DNA of 18,972 nucleotides. It comes from Bacteroidetes bacterium UBA955. GTDB taxonomy: Bacteria > Bacteroidota > Bacteroidia > NS11-12g > UBA955. Below, one piece after another: positions 1-7,970 of the stretch; within the stretch, counting starts at the first letter, position 1, and every line of letters starts with the position of its first letter. A model generated the notes under the pieces. It saw only the letters and a list, made by a program, of their open reading frames with translations, was not told where the DNA came from and ran no database searches. The stretch lies in the NCBI GenBank assembly GCA_002293105.1, contig DBCP01000073.1:12917-31888 (forward strand), read 5' to 3'. The position numbers were made by a program, and so were the translations under genes.

Positions 1-2915
1 CTTTCAGCCAAAGCGGCTTTTTTCGCTTGCAAGGCCAAAATCTTTTCTTCGATGGTGTCTTTCGTGATGAACTTATAAGAGAACACCGGCTTGTCTTGAC
101 CAATTCTGTGGGCCCTATCTTCAGCTTGCTTCATGGTAAATGGATTCCACCATGGATCGGCCAAGAACACGTAATCCGCCGCAGTCAAGTTCAATCCACT
201 GTTTCCAGCCCTTAAACTTAGCAGGAAAACACGTTTTTTATCGTCGTTTTGGAATAAATCAATTTGGACCTGTCTCTCCTTCTCGTCCATCGATCCATCC
301 AAATAGCAATATTCAACACCTTGTTGCTCAAAAATATCTTCAAACACCTTCAAATAGCCCACGAATTGGGAGAAGAACAACACTTTGTGTCCGTTCGCCA
401 CAGCCCGAAGCAACATGCGCATAATTTCATCATCTTTACCGCTCCCACCATCATAATTCACGTCTTTGAGTGTGGGGTTTAGGGCGATTTGTCGCAAGTG
501 CATCAAACCATTGAAGATTTTCAAGCGAGACTTAGAAATGCCCAGTTCTGTAACGTGGTTTAAGATCTCGTTCCTGTATTGGTTCTTTACCGATTCATAC
601 AATTCAGCCTGTTCAACACTCATTTCGCAGAAATGCACCTTTTCAATTTTCGGTGGCAATTCCTTCATCACTTGCTTTTTGGTACGGCGAAGTACGAATG
701 GATCGATCAGTTTGCGTAATTCCTCCGTTTTCTGGGGGTTGGCTCCTTTTTCTATCGGACGGATGAATTGCTTTTCAAAGTAGGTGTAACTACCCAATAA
801 ACCTGGATTCAAGAAATTCATTTGACTCCAAATGTCGAGCAGGGTGTTTTCTATGGGAGTACCCGTCAATGCCACTCGACTTCTTGACTGCAACTTCAAC
901 AAAGCCCGCGAGGTTTGAGATGATGGGTTCTTGATGGCTTGACTTTCGTCTAATACGATGCAATTGAATCGGTAGTTGCGCAATAATTCAACATCGTTTC
1001 GCATGGTACCGTACGACATTACAACCAAATCGAGTTTGCCAAATGATGGTATGAGTTTCTGACGGCTTAAACCCAAATACAAAGCCGATTTTAATTCGGG
1101 ACAGAATTTGGCGGATTCCGACATCCAGTTGTACAACAATGATTTGGGCGCAATGATGAGGATTGGACCATTGTGTGTGGGTTCTGGAGGCAATGGCTTT
1201 CCTTCTGAAGCGATAGGTGCTGATTCCGCCGCGCTATTGGCCTGTCCGCTCGATGTCATCCCTACTTTCTGATTCAATTCTTTTTCTTGGCGATACTCCA
1301 TAGCCAAGCATTGAAGCTGTGCAAGGGTTTGAATGGTTTTTCCAAGTCCCATATCATCAGCCAAAAGGGCTCCAAATCGATTTTGTTGCATGAATCGAAT
1401 CCAACTAAACCCTTCCATTTGGTAATTCCTTAGTTCACCATGAAATCCTTTGGGTAACTCAGCACCAGGAACAGTTCCGCGATGCAAAGCTTCCGTCCAG
1501 TCTGGTGTTGGTGGTGCTTCGTTGAGGTATTCATCCAAGTCAGCCAACAATGAAACATGGATATTTCGAACGCGATAAGCCTCATCATGAACATCGGCAA
1601 GGTTTACAATTTGCGCAAACTGTGTAAACCACTCTGCCGGTAAGATTACAACTTTCCCATTGGGCAATATATATTCCCGACGTTTTTCAATGATGTGCTT
1701 GCGCAATTTGATGAATGGAATTTCAAATCCCTCCAACTTAACCACAGCATGCACATCAAACCAGTCAATGCCATTTTTAACAGTAACAAGCAATTGGATA
1801 CTACCCAAATAAAATTGGGTTGGTCCTTCCTCTTGTTGCAGTTCAAATCCCGCTCGTTCCAAAGTGCCACGGTTTTCATTAACCCAAGCCACAATATCCA
1901 AAGCATCCGTTTCTGAATTTTCAAGGGTGAAAAGACTGCCATTTGTCTGTAGCAAACCCAATTCTTTCAAAGTTTCAATCTTCTGTTTTTCAACAGAATA
2001 CAATCGCTTAATTCGATGAAAGGTATAAGTATTGGCCGTTTCCTCTAAGCGCACATTAACTTTCTTGTTTACATGGTATGGGAACACCCAATTTCCGTAT
2101 TTCATATACAGAACAAGGTGCGGCGTTTCCCATGCGGATGTCAATTTGAGCAGTGGTTGCACCTCTAATTGATCCGTTACGATGTCAAATCCTAAGGCAA
2201 AAACATCATGGTTTTCCAACAGCGGACCTACGAATTTCTGCATGTATGTTGCTTCTTGGTGTGGGTCGATGTGGATGAACTTCTTTCGCAAGAAGGGCTT
2301 GATTTTTTTACCTTCCACATTGGCGCCAAAAAACAACAGCTGATTCGGCGTAAGTAACCACGCAGGCTGGGCGATGAGCAATTCGCTTTCTGGGTCACAG
2401 AAATGAACTTTTTCGCCACGGTGTTTGATCGTCACAAAGTAGTTCATCCCAGTTTCATCTCGACGGAAATGAAACAATGGCGTGGCAGGCTCATTGAAAA
2501 AGTCAATTTTCGTCCCCATAGGCTCTCCCGTTTTGCCGGACCAATACATGGGATAATTCTTAACTTCCTTGATGACTTTGAGCAATTCAGCTTCCACAAA
2601 GGCCAAAATTTGCTTTTTCATTTCTTCATCGAACTGTTTGATGAAGAAATCGGCTGGCTTGATTTTGCGCGTACCCTTGTAATATCGCTTCATGATGGCT
2701 TCATTTTCGAAGCCTTCCAATATCTCAACGACCTTTTTTTGTTCTGGATTCAATCCAAAATAATCTGCGGTCTTTTCTCTAATTCGTTGATATGTCAATG
2801 ATGGATTGCCATTCTCCAACAACTGCACTGCATTCGCCTCAACCAACACGCCCAAATGAGCATGTCTTACGAAGGTGAATACTACCTCAAACGGCTTGGT
2901 GTTTATTACCTCCAT
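1..2915 (-). CDS. SNF2-family DEAD/DEAH-box helicase, C-terminus cut by the window edge
   Basis: The reading frame is open from an ATG at 2915 to the left edge, giving 971 codons without a stop; an in-frame TAA lies just upstream at 2925-2927. All landmarks of a SWI2/SNF2 ATPase are present in order: Walker A DDMGLGKT (residues 520-527), the DESQ box (656-659) followed by AIKN, TGTP (684-687), the start of the second RecA lobe at LFFSQF (about 846-851), and motif VI QAEDRAHRIGQ (930-940) with its arginines. The first 480 or so residues form an N-terminal region I do not recognise, with no visible SWIM-type zinc finger. The family uses ATP to translocate along double-stranded DNA and remodel protein-DNA complexes; the bacterial role is usually unknown. 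Sequence after motif VI (TIEEKILALQ) is typical of the last helix, so probably only a few residues are missing. Oddity: a low-complexity insertion at residues about 545-583. Transcribed divergently from the next gene. Confidence 0.95.
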   Translation of the reverse strand, partial: MEVINTKPFEVVFTFVRHAHLGVLVEANAVQLLENGNPSLTYQRIREKTADYFGLNPEQKKVVEILEGFENEAIMKRYYKGTRKIKPADFFIKQFDEEMKKQILAFVEAELLKVIKEVKNYPMYWSGKTGEPMGTKIDFFNEPATPLFHFRRDETGMNYFVTIKHRGEKVHFCDPESELLIAQPAWLLTPNQLLFFGANVEGKKIKPFLRKKFIHIDPHQEATYMQKFVGPLLENHDVFALGFDIVTDQLEVQPLLKLTSAWETPHLVLYMKYGNWVFPYHVNKKVNVRLEETANTYTFHRIKRLYSVEKQKIETLKELGLLQTNGSLFTLENSETDALDIVAWVNENRGTLERAGFELQQEEGPTQFYLGSIQLLVTVKNGIDWFDVHAVVKLEGFEIPFIKLRKHIIEKRREYILPNGKVVILPAEWFTQFAQIVNLADVHDEAYRVRNIHVSLLADLDEYLNEAPPTPDWTEALHRGTVPGAELPKGFHGELRNYQMEGFSWIRFMQQNRFGALLADDMGLGKTIQTLAQLQCLAMEYRQEKELNQKVGMTSSGQANSAAESAPIASEGKPLPPEPTHNGPILIIAPKSLLYNWMSESAKFCPELKSALYLGLSRQKLIPSFGKLDLVVMSYGTMRNDVELLRNYRFNCIVLDESQAIKNPSSQTSRALLKLQSRSRVALTGTPIENTLLDIWSQMNFLNPGLLGSYTYFEKQFIRPIEKGANPQKTEELRKLIDPFVLRRTKKQVMKELPPKIEKVHFCEMSVEQAELYESVKNQYRNEILNHVTELGISKSRLKIFNGLMHLRQIALNPTLKDVNYDGGSGKDDEIMRMLLRAVANGHKVLFFSQFVGYLKVFEDIFEQQGVEYCYLDGSMDEKERQVQIDLFQNDDKKRVFLLSLRAGNSGLNLTAADYVFLADPWWNPFTMKQAEDRAHRIGQDKPVFSYKFITKDTIEEKILALQAKKAALAE

Positions 2916-2967
2916 TGATAATTTTTATATAATAAACCCGCAATTTACAATGGAATCAAGGGCCAAC

Positions 2968-2975
2968 CAAAAATA
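2968..2975 (-). promoter_or_regulatory. Candidate -7 box of the SNF2 helicase gene
   Basis: On the minus strand this reads TATTTTTG, an exact match to the Bacteroidota -7 consensus TAnnTTTG. It lies 52 nt before the helicase ATG. I see no convincing TTTG-type -33 element at the expected distance, and the surrounding DNA is AT-rich, so this is a weak call. Confidence 0.3.
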
Positions 2976-3009
2976 CTTTGCCATTAGCGCAGAAATCCCA
3001 TAAATCGGC

Positions 3010-3022
3010 TTATTTCGCAGTC
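3010..3022 (+). promoter_or_regulatory. Promoter-like element close to the fRMsr start
   Basis: The stretch TTATTTCGCAGTC directly precedes the ATG. It matches TAnnTTTG only imperfectly, but shares the core ATTTCGCA with the element just before the oxygenase gene at 13896, which suggests the same start-proximal promoter type. No Shine-Dalgarno is present. Confidence 0.3.
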
Positions 3023-3517
3023 ATGAGTGTTAACATGAACCCGATGCACTGGGATGAACTTTCCAAAGCGCAGAAATACGAAAAAATACATACTCAATGG
3101 ACGGGCTTGATGGATCCATCGGTAGATGCCGTCGCCAATTTGGCCAATGCTTGCGCGTTGCTCAAAGAGGCTTTTGGTTGGTGGTGGATTGGCTTTTATC
3201 GAAAAATCAATGATTCTCTTGTACTGGGACCTTTTCAAGGACCTGTGGCCTGCACCACCATCGGGTATGGAAAAGGCGTCTGCGGCACGAGTTGGAAAGA
3301 AAGTCGCACTTTGCTTGTCGAGGATGTAGAATCATTCCCCGGACACATTGCCTGTAGCGCAGCGAGCAAAAGTGAAATCGTTGTTCCATTGTGGCGAAAA
3401 GATGGTTCATTTTGGGGTGTTTTGGATGTTGACAGTGAACATTTGGCGCATTTCGATACCTTGGATCAAATTGAATTAGAGAAATTTTGTCGTTCTTTGG
3501 AAATCATCCTATCATGA
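3023..3517 (+). CDS. msrC: Free methionine-(R)-sulfoxide reductase (GAF domain, fRMsr)
   Basis: This single-domain GAF protein of 164 residues reduces free methionine-(R)-sulfoxide to methionine in the cytoplasm, part of oxidative-damage repair. The three family cysteines are present: C77 (PVACTT), C87 (GVCGTS) and C111 (HIACSA). Their spacing of 10 and 24 residues is the same as C84, C94 and C118 of the E. coli enzyme. The substrate-pocket stretches SEIVVPL and GVLDVDS are also conserved. The frame can be extended upstream to a TTG at 2978, but the ATG at 3023 fits the family's N-terminal length and has a promoter-like ATTTCGCA just before it; ATGs at 3035 and 3044 also remain possible. Its stop codon overlaps the ATG of the transporter gene (ATGA), so the two are probably translated together. 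Thioredoxin is the usual electron donor in this family; no partner is encoded here. Confidence 0.92.
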   Translation: MSVNMNPMHWDELSKAQKYEKIHTQWTGLMDPSVDAVANLANACALLKEAFGWWWIGFYRKINDSLVLGPFQGPVACTTIGYGKGVCGTSWKESRTLLVEDVESFPGHIACSAASKSEIVVPLWRKDGSFWGVLDVDSEHLAHFDTLDQIELEKFCRSLEIILS

Positions 3518-4860
3518 AACAAAAAAAGAACATCGCCCTACTGATTACTGTGGCTTCGCTGGGGTATTTCGTGGATATATACGACCTAATTTTATTTAAT
3601 ATCATCAAGAAAGACAGTCTTTCATCGCTTAATATCGATGTTAATACGTATGAAACTGTTTTGTTTCGCTGGCAGATGGCGGGCATGTTGATAGGTGGCT
3701 TAATTTGGGGTATTTTGGGCGATGTGAAAGGACGTGTGAGCGTTTTGTTTGGGTCCATCCTTCTTTACAGTGTGGCAAATGTGGCCAATGCGTTTGTCAC
3801 AACAGTCGAGGCCTACAAATTCTGGCGTTTGCTTGCGGGTATTGGATTGGCCGGTGAACTCGGCGCTGCGATTACCCTTGTCAGTGAATTGATGCCCAAG
3901 GAAAAACGAGGCATAGGAACAATGATAATTGTAACCTTTGGCGCATTGGGCGCTGTATTTGCTTTTTTTGTGGCGAAAAATGGCGAAGGCATTACCACCA
4001 TCGTGAGTCAAATCATGGGAAGAGAATTAGAGAACTGGCAAACCGCATACATCGTTGGGGGCGTTTTGGGCCTTTTACTGCTGCTCATGCGCGCTGGGAC
4101 CTTTGAAAGCGCTTTGTTCGAGAATGCCACAACAACCAATGTGAAGCGCGGCAATTTCTTTATGCTATTTCGCAAAGCCCACTTCCGCAAATATTTGGCT
4201 TGTATTGTGATTGGATTGCCTGTTTGGTTCGTGGTTGGCATTTTAATTGCCCTATCACACAAGTTCTTCCCGGAAATTTTGGCCAGTAGCGGCGTGAAAG
4301 TGGATGCGGAATCCGTTAAAGCATTTTCCGTAGCTACTCCTGAAATGGTCATGTGGAGTTATGTAGGCTTAAGTACGGGCGATCTGCTATCCGGACTATT
4401 GAGCCAACTATTTAAGAGTCGTAAAAAAGTAATTTACCTCAATCTCATGGGCATTGCCGCAATGACCTTGGTGTATTTATACGGACCTACTGGAGACCAG
4501 AATTATTATCGCTTCATCGCTTTTTCACTAGGCGCTGTAACGGGTTACTGGGCCATCTTTGTGACCAATGCATCGGAGCAATTTGGCACCAACATTAGAA
4601 GCACGGTGGCCGCCACCGTTCCCAATTTTGTTCGCGGGGGTGTGTTGTTGATCACCATGGGATTCGAGTATTTCTCGCATCAATTCCAAGTAAGTCAATC
4701 CTTTGACGGAAGATATTTTAGTGTTGCAGCATTGATTATCGGTGCGATATGCTTGGTGTTGGCTTTTTGGGGTACATACAATGTAGAGGAAGCCTTCCAC
4801 AAGGATTTGGATTACTTCGAAGATGACGTCCATCCCACAGAAGCCAAGAATAATGCGTAA
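3514..4860 (+). CDS. Major facilitator superfamily transporter, substrate unknown
   Basis: This 448-residue protein with about 12 hydrophobic segments is an inner-membrane secondary transporter. The N-terminal half carries the MFS signature GILGDVKGR (D70 to R74) in the loop between helices 2 and 3, and the family-like stretch AGIGLAGELGAA followed by MPKEKRG after helix 4. This pattern resembles the sugar and metabolite:proton symporter branch, but it does not fix the substrate. The C-terminal tail is acidic (DYFEDDVHP). I chose the ATG at 3514 over an upstream in-frame TTG at 3487 because it forms an ATGA overlap with the sulfoxide reductase stop, which suggests translational coupling. That coupling makes a methionine- or oxidation-related substrate conceivable, but this is inference only. 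RNase R follows after 39 nt. Confidence 0.88.
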   Translation: MKQKKNIALLITVASLGYFVDIYDLILFNIIKKDSLSSLNIDVNTYETVLFRWQMAGMLIGGLIWGILGDVKGRVSVLFGSILLYSVANVANAFVTTVEAYKFWRLLAGIGLAGELGAAITLVSELMPKEKRGIGTMIIVTFGALGAVFAFFVAKNGEGITTIVSQIMGRELENWQTAYIVGGVLGLLLLLMRAGTFESALFENATTTNVKRGNFFMLFRKAHFRKYLACIVIGLPVWFVVGILIALSHKFFPEILASSGVKVDAESVKAFSVATPEMVMWSYVGLSTGDLLSGLLSQLFKSRKKVIYLNLMGIAAMTLVYLYGPTGDQNYYRFIAFSLGAVTGYWAIFVTNASEQFGTNIRSTVAATVPNFVRGGVLLITMGFEYFSHQFQVSQSFDGRYFSVAALIIGAICLVLAFWGTYNVEEAFHKDLDYFEDDVHPTEAKNNA

Positions 4861-4899
4861 CTTTACGCTTTATTTCACACACACTTTTTTATCAATCCA

Positions 4900-7008
4900 T
4901 TGTCGAACCGCAGTAAAATCACCTTCCCAGAGCGCGTAGTTCTGGCCATAATAGAAAATGCAGGCAAGGGTGCCTACAATGCCAATCAAGTACATTCCCG
5001 CATTCCAATCGAAGCGAATTTCACCAAGGAAATGGTGCATCAAGCCCTTATCAAGCTTGCCAATCGCGGCTTGATTCGAGAACCATCAAAAGGCATCTTC
5101 TCTCCCATCCAACCCACTGTTCAATCAGAAGGCGAACTCGTACTTTCCAACCGGGGCGATTATTATGTTCGGATGGATATTGAGGGTGAAATACAACAGG
5201 TGTACATGGACAACGACATGGTGGGCAAATTGCTCCCTGGCGATAAAGTGCGTTGCGAAATCAAAACCAAAGGCAAACGCACCTATGTGAAGTCGATTGG
5301 TTTACTAGAGCGCATCCCCCAACGCTACAGTGCCATATTGGATGTTTTTGAAAAGAATGCCTTTGGACTATTGCAGAAAAATGGGCTGAAGGACATTAAG
5401 CTGACTGATCGCGTTGATCCCAAGTACGATGGACACAAAGCCATAATCGAAGTATATGATTTCCCGCACAATAGCCGCAATCCGCTGGGTAGAATTGTGG
5501 ATATTCTGGGCGTGGTGGGCGAAGCAGATACCGAAATGCATGCCATCGTTGCGGAGTTTGGTTTTAGCACAAAGTTTCCCGACGCAGTTTTAGAAGAAAC
5601 AGATCTTATTCCCAATGAGATTTTATCGAAGGATTGGGGCGAAAGGACGGACATGCGCGATGCATTTTGTATCACCATTGACCCTGCCGATGCGAAAGAC
5701 TTTGACGATGCGATTTCTTTGGGCAAGGATGCCAAAGGCAATATATTGTTGGGTGTACACATTGCCGATGTTTCTCATTTTGTCACTCCGGGAACGGCCA
5801 TTGACAAAGAGGCCTTGATGCGTGGAACGAGCGTCTATTTGGTTGATCGAACAATTCCGATGTTGCCAGAAAAATTAAGTAACGACCTGTGCTCACTAAA
5901 ACCCCATGTAGATCGATTGGCTTTTAGTGTGATTTTCACATTAAACGCTCAATATGAAATCATCGGCGAGTGGTTTGGCAAAACCGTCATCAACAGTAAA
6001 CGTCGTTTCGCCTACGAGGAAGCCCAAGCCGTTATTGAAACGAAACAAGGTGATTTCATTGATGAATTGCTGCTATTGAATAAAATCGCAAAGCATTTTG
6101 AAGCCATACGATTTGAACATGGGGCATTGCGATTTGAATCCAAGGAAATTCGTTTCAAATTCGACGAGAATAAACGTCCCGTAGAATCTTACGTCAAATC
6201 CCGTTTTGACGCTCACTTACTGATTGAAACATTCATGCTCATGGCAAACCAGGCCGTTGCTAAGCATGTGAAATTGTTGAAGAAGCCAGAATTGCCATTC
6301 ATTTATCGTTCACACGATTTGCCGCCTCAGGATAAGTTGTTAGACTTCGCACGTTTTTGCAAATTGATGGGATATCCGATCAACATCGACAATGAGGTAC
6401 AGATGCGTAAGTCTTTCAATGAATTGATGGAGCGTACGGCAAACGACCCTAGTGCGGAGATGTTGCAACAGATGGCTATCCGAACCATGTCGAAGGCAGT
6501 TTACACAGCCTATCGATCAGACCATTTTGGATTGGCATTTGATTTTTACACACACTTCACCTCTCCCATCCGTCGCTATCCAGATTTATTGGTTCACCGA
6601 TTGTTGCAACAATATCTATTATCGCCCAAGCCAAGCACGAGCGAATCTGAAATCGAGATGATTGCAAAACACAGCAGCAACATGGAGCAGAAGGCTGCAG
6701 AGGCCGAGCGTGCCAGTACGAAATACACGTTGGCATTGATGATGGAGCAGCATATTGGCAAGGTGATGGAAGCCACTATTACGGGCATTACAGAATGGGG
6801 TATTTATGCCATGGCTACTGAGTATCATTGCGAGGGCTTAATTCGAATTACGGATATCAAGACTGATCGTTTTGCGTATTTTGAAGCGGAAAAGAAACTG
6901 GTAGGACAGAGAACGAAGCGCAGTTATCATTTGGGTGATCCCGTGACGGTTTCCGTTAAAAAAACAGATCCACAGAAAAGAATTATTGATTTTAATTTGT
7001 TAGACTGA
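4900..7008 (+). CDS. rnr: Ribonuclease R (RNase II/RNB family 3'-5' exoribonuclease)
   Basis: This 702-residue processive 3'-5' exoribonuclease degrades structured RNA, including rRNA and mRNA fragments. Domain order is an N-terminal winged helix (about 9-66), cold-shock/OB folds (about 75-230), the RNB catalytic domain (about 245-590) and a C-terminal S1 domain (about 618-700). The catalytic acidic cluster ITIDPADAKDFDDA is intact: D261, D267, D269 and D270 keep the D-x5-D-x-D-D spacing of RNase II. The second RNB hallmark, SPIRRYPDL, starts at residue 555. The protein stops right after S1 and lacks the long basic tail of the E. coli enzyme. The start is a TTG at 4900: the next in-frame ATG is 44 codons on, inside the winged helix, and the frame closes upstream at the transporter's stop. 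The prenyl synthase follows after 1 nt. Confidence 0.96.
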   Translation: MSNRSKITFPERVVLAIIENAGKGAYNANQVHSRIPIEANFTKEMVHQALIKLANRGLIREPSKGIFSPIQPTVQSEGELVLSNRGDYYVRMDIEGEIQQVYMDNDMVGKLLPGDKVRCEIKTKGKRTYVKSIGLLERIPQRYSAILDVFEKNAFGLLQKNGLKDIKLTDRVDPKYDGHKAIIEVYDFPHNSRNPLGRIVDILGVVGEADTEMHAIVAEFGFSTKFPDAVLEETDLIPNEILSKDWGERTDMRDAFCITIDPADAKDFDDAISLGKDAKGNILLGVHIADVSHFVTPGTAIDKEALMRGTSVYLVDRTIPMLPEKLSNDLCSLKPHVDRLAFSVIFTLNAQYEIIGEWFGKTVINSKRRFAYEEAQAVIETKQGDFIDELLLLNKIAKHFEAIRFEHGALRFESKEIRFKFDENKRPVESYVKSRFDAHLLIETFMLMANQAVAKHVKLLKKPELPFIYRSHDLPPQDKLLDFARFCKLMGYPINIDNEVQMRKSFNELMERTANDPSAEMLQQMAIRTMSKAVYTAYRSDHFGLAFDFYTHFTSPIRRYPDLLVHRLLQQYLLSPKPSTSESEIEMIAKHSSNMEQKAAEAERASTKYTLALMMEQHIGKVMEATITGITEWGIYAMATEYHCEGLIRITDIKTDRFAYFEAEKKLVGQRTKRSYHLGDPVTVSVKKTDPQKRIIDFNLLD

Positions 7009-7009
7009 C

Positions 7010-7960
7010 ATGAGTATCGCCAAGCTACACAACTTATACGTTGATTATTTGCATCAAAATGCTTTTTCGGGTGCGCCAAACAACTTGTATGAACCCATGC
7101 GTTACATCATGGAATTGGGAGGCAAGCGAATACGTCCGATTTTGTGTATGACGGGTGCTGAGGCATGTGGCAGCGAGGCTGAGCATGCGATTGAAGTGGC
7201 CCACGCGATGGAGGTTTTTCACAATTTTAGTTTGGTACATGACGATATCATGGACAGGGCAGATCAGCGTAGGGGGTTGCCTACGGTTCATAAAAAATGG
7301 AATGAGCCCACGGCGATTTTGGCCGGCGACAATTTGTTGGTCAAGGCCTATGAATCCATATTGGCGTTTCAGGGCGAGGGCAAAGATGCGATTTTGAGGT
7401 TGTTTTCTAGAACGGCTGCCCAAGTATGTGAAGGTCAGCAAGACGATATGGATTTTGCCGAGCGGAACGAAGTGAGCGAGGCGGAATACCTTCAAATGAT
7501 CCAGAATAAAACCGCCGTTTTGTTGGGTTGTAGCTTAGCTTCCGGAGCATTGGTTGCGAATGCAGAAGATAAAATCGTTCAGGGATTGTATGACTTTGCA
7601 ATCGCCATAGGAATGAGCTTCCAAATGATGGATGATTATTTAGATGCTTTCGGAGATGCTTCAAAAACAGGGAAAGTATCTGGTGGTGATATCATGGAGG
7701 GCAAAAAAACCTGGTTGTATATCAAATCGTGTGAAATCAATGCAGAAACACCGTCTTGGTTTGCGCAGTATGAACATGAACAGCGCGTTATCGCGGTAAA
7801 ATCGCAATGGATAAATATGGGATTGGATCAGTTGATTCTGCAAAAAGCCCGTGAATACAACCAAGAAGGACTTAGAATTTTGTCTGCATTGGCGGAACAG
7901 GGTGTTAAAACGGATGGATTGACTGAAATTTTGGATTTCCTTTCAGGGCGATCACACTAG
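7010..7960 (+). CDS. Polyprenyl (farnesyl/geranylgeranyl-type) diphosphate synthase
   Basis: This 316-residue all-alpha trans-prenyltransferase condenses isopentenyl diphosphate with allylic diphosphates, feeding quinone side chains, carrier lipids or carotenoids. Both Mg-binding aspartate motifs are present: DDIMD at residues 78-82 and DDYLD at 208-212. The family's LGGKRIRP stretch near the N-terminus and the RRGLPTVH segment after the first motif are also present. A phenylalanine five residues before the first DDxxD (NFSLVHDD) suggests a short-chain product such as C15 or C20, but chain length cannot be fixed from sequence. The ATG follows the RNase R stop by 1 nt, so the two are co-transcribed. 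The gene ends 10 nt from the convergent secreted-protein gene, with no clear terminator between them. Confidence 0.93.
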   Translation: MSIAKLHNLYVDYLHQNAFSGAPNNLYEPMRYIMELGGKRIRPILCMTGAEACGSEAEHAIEVAHAMEVFHNFSLVHDDIMDRADQRRGLPTVHKKWNEPTAILAGDNLLVKAYESILAFQGEGKDAILRLFSRTAAQVCEGQQDDMDFAERNEVSEAEYLQMIQNKTAVLLGCSLASGALVANAEDKIVQGLYDFAIAIGMSFQMMDDYLDAFGDASKTGKVSGGDIMEGKKTWLYIKSCEINAETPSWFAQYEHEQRVIAVKSQWINMGLDQLILQKAREYNQEGLRILSALAEQGVKTDGLTEILDFLSGRSH

Positions 7961-7970
7961 GAGTTACGCA

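Noticed and set aside
2974..2980. TACTTTG as a plus-strand promoter for fRMsr
   Set aside because: It lacks one base of the TAnnTTTG spacing, and the element next to the ATG at 3023 is at least as good.
2978..3022. TTG start at 2978 extending fRMsr by 15 residues
   Set aside because: The extra residues do not resemble the family's N-terminus, and the ATG at 3023 gives the expected length.
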